Translations under genes and position numbers: made by a program
Shown: positions 19,801 through 26,200 of the stretch, piece after piece
Numbering within the stretch: the stretch's first letter is position 1
Layout: the number at the start of each line of letters is the position of its first letter
Origin: Pigoraptor vietnamica
Lineage: Eukaryota > Opisthokonta > Filasterea
Length of the DNA stretch: 26,200 nt
Direction of reading: 5' to 3'
Assembly (NCBI GenBank): GCA_943704525.1
Contig: CALSCQ010002367.1
Span: 1 to 26,200 of the forward strand
Notes under the pieces: model-generated
The model's input: the letters and a program-made list of their open reading frames with translations, nothing else
Database searches by the model: none
What the model was told of the DNA's origin: nothing

Positions 19801-19863
19801 TGGTCGATACGATGGGACGCGTTCTACGAGGGCTCGTCGTACGGCAGCGACCTACACGTGTGA
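16834..19863 (+). CDS. Ankyrin-repeat DHHC protein S-acyltransferase (HIP14/Akr1 type)
   Basis: The enzyme attaches palmitate to cysteines of target proteins at Golgi or related membranes; ankyrin repeats recruit substrates. Six exons: 16834-17001, 17207-17414, 17531-17898, 18278-18518, 18627-18865, 19081-19863; phases agree, giving 668 residues. Residues 35-245 hold six or seven ankyrin repeats (GITVLHWAILD, TPLHYACKGGHM, DALHIAAQKGYL, TALMWAVHNNR, TPLHWAARVGN, TPLDRARANE). Two paired membrane segments follow in each of exons 4 and 5. Exon 6 has the zinc-binding cysteine-rich domain (YCPSC, HCAKCDVCVAKF) with the catalytic DHHC at 442-445 and NNCIGWLN, two more membrane segments, a TTxE motif (EITTNEL) and a C-terminal NNPFNEGPRRNLAGFFG like other DHHC tails. 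All required motifs are present, so it should be active. Assigning it to ZDHHC17, ZDHHC13 or Akr1 needs phylogeny. Intron 3 carries a minisatellite. Confidence 0.95.
18045..18210 (+). repeat. Minisatellite in intron 3 of the ankyrin-DHHC gene
   Basis: Short words such as ATACTCGTCTAATACTGTCC recur through this stretch. A higher-order 56-bp period is visible: ACACTGTCCTGATACTCGTC occurs at 18113 and again at 18169, and the match continues for about 38 bases. Earlier, more diverged units (TCTTACACTG, TTATACTGTC, CACTACTGTC) start near 18050. It is unlike the TG/CA repeats of other introns. Confidence 0.85.
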
Positions 19864-20012
19864 CAGTAAACGAAGACTTGCCGTTTTTTTTTTTCCAGAT
19901 GTGAACCCGTTGTAACGCGTTACGCATTCAGTGCACTGCCGACGGCCGCCACTTTTATCTTCGATCGTCCGCACAACACGCCAAGCAGTTTTGCTCTTTA
20001 TATTTCCAGAAA

Positions 20013-21797
20013 ATGTTCCGCCTTGCAGCAGGGACAGCGGCGCGTGCGTCCCTTGGCCGTGTGGTCGCAGGGCGGTCACGGCAAAGTGTGGGTCTCAATC
20101 ACGCTCAATCACTCACACTGTGTGCGTGGGTGTGCCCGTAAATCGTGTGTGCGAGTGCGAGTGCATGGGGCTGAGTGCTTAATACGAGGGCTCACACTGT
20201 GACTGAGAGCGCGTGGTACTGCGGGCATGCAGTGGCGTGCGTGTGTGCCACATACGGCTGCTTTTGCTCACTAAACTCCCGTTTGCACAGTGGCCCTCGC
20301 ATGTCGCCGTGCGCGCCCTTTCTTCCTCCGTTCCCTCTCGCTCTCCAAGCGCGCCTCTCAATGCCTCTGCATTGGACACTCCTCTTTCTTCGTCAACGGC
20401 GGACCTTGCAACGCGTGTGGCCCCTCTGATCCCCTCGCCTGGCACGGAAACCGAGAGCGTCGCCGTCGACACTGCGGTGGAGAGCGCATCCTTTGTCGTC
20501 GCGTGGGTGCAGCGCTTCTTCGAAGCGGCGCACGGCGTCAGCCATCTTCCCTGGTGGCTGGACATTGCGATCGTCGCCGTTGTTCTCCGCACGTGTCTCA
20601 TGCTGCCCGTCGGCATTTACCAGGTGGGCATCGCGGGATCGTTCTCAATGGGGTCTTTGCTGTGCCGCTTCTCCCTATTGCCCCTTGGCAGTATATCTCT
20701 GAGCCAGTTTGAGACGCCTGGGTGTGTGAGCGAGTGACTGTTCGGGGGAGTGCACTGAGGAGGGCTGATTGCTATTGTGGCCCTGTTGCTAAAGGCGTGT
20801 TATGGCAAGCCGGCATGTATATGTCTCACCCCCCGCCGCACTGTGTATCGTCCGTATACATGTCTCACCCCCCGCCCTTGTCGTGGCGCTGTGCTATTGT
20901 CCTTGACGCGCTTCTGCTCCTTGCAACCGTACCTTCTCTTCAGGCCCGCATGTTTGCGCGCATTGAAAATCTGAGACCAAAGCTGGCGGACATCGGAGAG
21001 AAGCTCAAGCACGAGGTGGCCGCGCGGTGCCGCCGCGAGAATCGCTCGTACGAGGAGTTCATGCGCACGCTCACGGCCGAGGTGCGTGCGTGCGTGTGTG
21101 TGTGCGTGTGAGTGTGTGTCTGTGAGCTATTCCTGGCGACCCCATAGCTCTTAATTATGTAAGCAAAACGTCCCAACGCACGCACGCTTATTCACAAACA
21201 CACGAAGACGCACGCCCGTATACTTAAGGGTGATCGCCACACTCCCATCCGCAGTACAAGACCAAGCGGCGCGAATTGTACCGCGCATACAACTGCCGCC
21301 CAATTCTTGCGTTGGCGGCGCCGTTTGCGCAAATACCTATTTGGATAACAGTGTCGCTTGCGCTGCGGCGACTGGCAGGTGCGTGTGCCCATGTGCGCTG
21401 TATGCATGTTGTTTGTGTAGGTGGTGGGTGAGAGCAGAGAGCGTGCCCGTGCCCCATTCGCGCCGCGTGTGTGTATGACTCAACGCGTGTGTGCGCTGCG
21501 AGTGGGTACTCGTCTCATTCACTCCGACGGCACGCGCAGGCACTCCCGTGCTTGGGTTCGGCTCAGCGGGCGATCACGTGCCCGGCTTCGATATGGAGGG
21601 TGCGCTGTGGTTCACCGACCTCACTGCGGCCGACCCGACGATGCTGCTGCCCGCGGCGCTGTGTCTCAGCCAGCTCATGTCGGTCGAGGTGCGCCTTGCG
21701 ACGCGTGTGTGGAAGTGCTGTGGGAGCTGTTTACGAGTGGGATGTGTTGCGTCGAATGGTCTCATTCGCTTACATTCGTGCATCTGCCGTGTGTGTG

Positions 21798-21850
<53 letters not shown>

Positions 21851-22625
21851 TTGTGTGTGTGCGTGTGTGTGCGTGTGCGTGTGCGCAGCTGAGCTCCCTG
21901 AAAGTTCTCCGTCCGGACGCAAAGAACCGCATCGTCACCAATGTCATTCGGGGTGCTTGCCTCATGATGGTGCCCGTCGCCGCCCAAGTGCCCGCCGTGG
22001 GTGTCCCCTCTGCAACCATGTGCACCAGGCACGCACACGCACACACCCACATATATGATATCGTACCTTGCGTCCTCTTTTTTCTCTCACTTTCTTTCAA
22101 ACATTCTTCTCTTTTTGTCTCTCTGCCTTGTTTGACTGACGCGAGATGATAAGGTGCGCTCAACACCACCCATTTCTCTTTCTTTGACAGGGCATGGGCC
22201 TGTATTGGACCGTTTCCAGTCTGTACGGCCTTGCGCAGAACCTTGCCCTCCGTCAACCGTCCGTTCGTCGCTTTTTTGGCATCGCGGAAACCCCAAGCGA
22301 GCGCATTGGGCTCATGCAGGCTCTGAGGAGTCGGTGGGAGGCGGAGCGCACCGAGCGCGCGGAGGCGGAGAAGGCGGCGAAGGAAGAGATCTCGCCCGAA
22401 TCCGAACTCGCGCAGTTTGGGGGCCGCGGCAGGCCAAAGTCGTCGCAGTCCGAGTCGCAACTAACGGCGAAGCAGGCGTCGTTCGCGCGGCAGCTGGCGG
22501 CTATGGAGGAGAGGGAACAGTTGGGAAAAACGCAACAGTCGCGGGAATCTGCGACGGGGACGGTCGTCAAAGCGCAGCCACTGCCGCGCACGAAGCCGCA
22601 CGGTTCCTCAGGATCCCAAGTATAA
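20013..22625 (+). CDS. COX18: COX18-like mitochondrial inner-membrane insertase (YidC/Oxa1/Alb3 family)
   Basis: COX18 exports the C-terminal tail of the COX2 subunit across the mitochondrial inner membrane during cytochrome oxidase assembly. Seven exons: 20013-20087, 20291-20623, 20944-21081, 21255-21378, 21540-21688, 21889-21996, 22191-22625; phases agree, giving 453 residues. The N-terminus (MFRLAAGTAARASLGRVV) is Arg/Ala-rich without acids, typical of a mitochondrial presequence. The insertase core shows WLDIAIVAVVLRTCLMLPVG, a basic helical hairpin, AYNCRPILALAAPFAQIPIW, ITVSLALRRLAG, GALWFTDLTAADPTMLLPAA, MMVPVAAQVPAGMGLYWTVS and LAQNLALRQPSVRRFFGI. The ALRRLAG, VPVAAQVP and final RQPSVRRF motifs favour COX18 over OXA1L. 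After residue ~335 a long charged, coiled-coil-like tail (about 115 residues) follows, which animal COX18 lacks and which recalls the ribosome-binding tail of Oxa1. Exon 1's donor (GTGGGT) was chosen by phase. Confidence 0.88.
21789..21884. repeat. TG microsatellite in COX18 intron 5
   Basis: A near-pure TG tract occupies most of the 200-nt intron and runs directly into the 3' splice site (GCGCAG ending at 21888). The usual polypyrimidine tract is therefore replaced by TG repeats here. Confidence 0.9.
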
Positions 22626-23012
22626 ACAGTTGCAACTGGAGGTACGGCCGTCAGATGGGGCAGTGCGTAGAGGAGCCGACAACACCACACTCACACTGCC
22701 GGCACAGTACATGCACACTACATTCTGACACACAAAGACACAATTCAAAGTGTAACGGAGAGTGGGGGTTACAAATTCCTGTTGTTTGATTGGCGGGTTG
22801 TGAGCAACGGCGGCTGCGATTGGCTGGTTTGTCTCGTTATGTCACCGCTGATAAGAAGGTCACACGTCGCAGAGAGCAGCGAACAGCGGCACAGCCACTC
22901 CCGCACACCCACGCAGGCGCACGCGTCTCCCTCGATCGTGCATAAACGAGAGTCGCTTGCGTCGTATTGTAGCTTCGTTTTCGTGTTTCCTTTGGAATTT
23001 CGCCGTACGAAA
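22626..23012. other. Spacer between COX18 and the monooxygenase-like gene
   Basis: The 387-bp spacer separates two plus-strand genes. It must hold the COX18 3' end and the next promoter. A TATAAA overlaps the COX18 stop codon (near 22619-22625) and could be a polyadenylation element. The last 40 bp before ATG 23013 are T-rich. No coding region or RNA gene is supported. Confidence 0.45.
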
Positions 23013-23874
23013 ATGGCCCGGAGCGTCCTTCTCTCTGCGTTTGTGCTCGCGCTGGCGCTCGTCGGTGCCGAGGCCCACGCGCGCTGGAAGGTGAGCCCTC
23101 GTGGAGCGTTGTTGCGACCTCAAAGAAATGTGCTAGGGAAAGCGAGAACGAGTGGGAGGGTACTGTGGGCGTGTTGCGTGCGAGGGGATCACCGACGTGT
23201 GCGAGCTGACACACGGCCGTGCAGTGCCCGCTTCCCCGCGACTGGAACGACGAGAATGGACAGCACATCACGTTCAACAACACGGCTAACAAGCACGGTG
23301 GGGCATTCTCCTGGGCCACAAGCTTGTGAGCCACTCCACTTATTCAACCCCTCCCACAACGCACACACACGCGCGCGCACGCACGCACGCACGCTGTAGG
23401 TCCCTGCGGCCCGTACTCTGGCAAGTGGGGCATGGGCGCCGTGACGACGGTCAAGCCCGGCTGGAACACGTTCGAGTGGGAGGAGTCGATTGCGCACGTG
23501 GGCGCCCCCTTCCAGATTGCCATTCTCGACGAGACGGAGGTCTCGCGCGTCGTCCTGCTCGACCACATCCCCCACTGGTGAGTATCATGCGCACGCAAGA
23601 GGCTCGTGTGTGGTCGTCCGTGGTCACTGCACACACAGGCTCTTGTGTGATCGTCCGTTGTTCGGGTCATGGCGAGTGTGAGGGTGTGCGAGTGCGCCGT
23701 CGTTTGCTGAGTTGCGCTCGTTACGCAGGGACGCCGCTGCGCCCAACCCTCAGGTCGAGTCGTCCTACGTGCCTTACAAGATTTCGTTCTTCGTTCCGGA
23801 CGTCTTCTGCGAGAAGGTGCGTTCGGTGGCAGTCGGTAGCAATCGTGTTGGCCTCTAAACACCTGATGGTAATT

Positions 23875-23950
<76 letters not shown>

Positions 23951-24846
23951 ACACACACACACACATACGCGCACGCACGCACCCAACCTCACCCACCCAC
24001 GCACCCTCACGCGCACATGCGCCCGCAGTGCATTATCCGCGTGCTCTACGTCATGACGGACAAGTCTGTCAAGTGCGGCCTTGAGTTCTGCACGTACTAC
24101 CCCGAGGACTCGGAGTGCAGCGGCCACACGGACCCGTCCCTCCCCGCGTGCGCCGGCGCGTCCTCCAGTGGGTGACATACACTTCCCGCACATTGCGCAA
24201 TGCTTGCATGTGCACGCACGCAAACATAGATCTTACACCGGCTCACGAATACACATGACTGCACCGACACCTGTTGTGTTGGATCGATGAACAGTGCGCT
24301 GACCGGTTGGCCTCTCCCACAGCCGTCGCGTGCCAGAAGACGGACACGTGCTTCAGCAGCTACCACTCGTGCGCCGATGTCAAGATCACCGGCCGCTTCC
24401 CCCTCGAGGTCGCTGAGGTGCGTACGGCAGACAACCAAGATTGCGCAATGTGTGGCTGCGCGGAGTGCGCTTAAGTGTGAATGCATGTAGCCAAGTGGGT
24501 GTTCTCACGCTTTTGTCCTGCAAACCGTGCACAGCGCCACTTCCATCAGCCGTGGAATTGGCCGTTCCGCAACAACCCGAGCGGCCGCAACTACTCGTCC
24601 GAGTCTGCGACGTGGAAGGTGCGCTTGGCGCTTCTCCTCATACTCGAATGCACACATACACAGGGCCTCTCTAACACCCTATGATACAGACGCAAGCACA
24701 CACACGCACACGTACCGTCTACAATACGTTTGCGGCAAGAGTTGCTGATGTCGCGTCCTCTCTACTTGCAGGATGGGTGGCTCCAGGGCGTGCCGGCTGA
24801 GTACTCGACGCAGGCCAACGACTACTGCGGCACCATCATCTACTGA
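23013..24846 (+). CDS. Secreted copper polysaccharide monooxygenase-like protein
   Basis: Eight exons: 23013-23090, 23225-23297, 23400-23577, 23729-23816, 24029-24167, 24323-24417, 24535-24618, 24772-24846; phases agree, giving 269 residues. Residues 1-21 are a clear signal peptide ending GAEA, so the mature protein begins with His22 (HARWKCPLPR). An N-terminal histidine is the first ligand of the copper histidine brace in lytic polysaccharide monooxygenases (LPMOs). His83 in WEESIAHVGAPFQIAILDE is a good candidate for the second. The order HARxxCPxPR, HGPCGPYSG, KPGWNTFEWEESIAH, CIIRVLYVMTD and SYHSCADVKI matches the bacterial group annotated as polysaccharide monooxygenase-like, as I recall it. 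Fourteen or so cysteines in the mature chain suggest disulfides, and a Trp/Asn-rich tail (QPWNWPFRNNPSGRN) follows. Oxidative attack on chitin, cellulose or another polysaccharide is inference; a non-catalytic copper-binding role is the main alternative. Confidence 0.75.
23876..23965. repeat. CA microsatellite in intron 4 of the monooxygenase-like gene
   Basis: About 90 bp of nearly uninterrupted CA repeat, in the sense direction, with one CG and one CC interruption. It fills the middle of the 212-nt intron; a further CA/CG-rich run continues toward the acceptor. Confidence 0.95.
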
Positions 24847-25192
24847 GGCGTGGTCTAGCTCGTGGTGTTGTGCCTTCGACTCGCCGGGCTTGTCTCACCG
24901 GCAAGTCGTTGGTTCTATTCCACCTAGCGTCTTTTTCAACGCTAATTAAAAGAAAGGGGATTGCATCCATCGAACTGCCTCCAAATATGCAAGTGACGCA
25001 TGTCTGTTTGAGCCTCTGTGTGCGTGTACGGCACGACTAAAAAACCTTCATGGCCCACGTGTGTCGCGGCAGAACCGACGGCGACATTTCTCTCACTAAT
25101 TGCACACGACGGTGGGACACAAAAGCATTTCTCTGTGAAGCACACACACATGCGGCACACCCGACAGAGACAATTTCCCTTCATTTTCAGTC
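24847..25192. other. Convergent 3' region, monooxygenase-like gene / AP-3 sigma
   Basis: Both neighbours are transcribed into this 346-bp region, so it holds two 3' untranslated regions. ATTAAA at 24945 suits the plus-strand gene. No clear AATAAA-type hexamer was seen on the minus strand for AP-3 sigma. No further coding region is supported. Confidence 0.5.
24945..24950 (+). promoter_or_regulatory. Putative polyadenylation signal ATTAAA (monooxygenase-like gene)
   Basis: The hexamer lies about 100 bp after the stop codon in an A-rich context (GCTAATTAAAAGAAAGG). It is the third such element located shortly after a plus-strand stop codon in this window. Confidence 0.4.

Positions 25193-26200
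<1,008 letters not shown>

Noticed and set aside
19038-19904. 288-codon plus-strand frame overlapping the DHHC exon
   Set aside because: It is an alternative frame of exon 6, which has unmistakable DHHC motifs in the other frame.

Overview
The window is nuclear DNA from a GC-rich, intron-rich, flagellated unicellular eukaryote whose lineage I cannot fix. Evidence: seven multi-exon genes with spliceosomal introns of about 80-420 nt in clean reading phase, many filled with TG/CA dinucleotide tracts; an intraflagellar transport gene (IFT88), so the cell builds cilia or flagella; AP-3, COX18, NUP85, SGTA and ankyrin-DHHC genes; and a perfect internal CCCTAA array, suggesting TTAGGG-type telomeres. 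Coding regions are strongly GC-rich at third positions, which produces many long meaningless open frames on opposite strands.

Layout: 1-991 (-) 5' part of IFT88; 992-1491 spacer with an AT-rich stretch and an interstitial telomere array; 1492-2913 (-) single-exon DUF389 membrane protein; 2914-3374 divergent promoter region; 3375-6245 (+) SGTA co-chaperone, 11 exons; 6246-9445 low-information DNA around a frameshifted trypsin-like protease relic on (-) (6774-8533); 9446-11407 (+) intronless O-fucosyltransferase-like protein with a C-terminal SUEL-type lectin domain; 11408-11989 TG/CA-rich spacer; about 11990-13035 (+) small helical protein resembling the HeLo/MLKL N-terminal bundle; 13098-16337 (-) NUP85, 8 exons; 16338-16833 divergent promoter region; 16834-19863 (+) ankyrin-DHHC palmitoyltransferase, 6 exons; 20013-22625 (+) COX18-like mitochondrial insertase, 7 exons; 23013-24846 (+) secreted protein with the features of a copper polysaccharide monooxygenase-like fold, 8 exons; 25193-26200 (-) AP-3 sigma subunit, continuing beyond the window into a pure TG tract.

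This is a compact eukaryotic locus, not an operon: neighbours are unrelated housekeeping genes (cilium, tail-anchored protein targeting, nuclear pore, lipidation, respiratory assembly, endosomal sorting). The less ordinary parts are the intron-free block 6246-11407 (protease relic plus fucosyltransferase-lectin fusion), the HeLo/MLKL-like protein, the monooxygenase-like secreted protein whose predicted mature N-terminus is histidine, the telomere array just behind the DUF389 gene, and a strong preference for GTGCGT-type 5' splice sites. All exon models were made by eye from splice signals, reading phase and family resemblance; none was checked by alignment.
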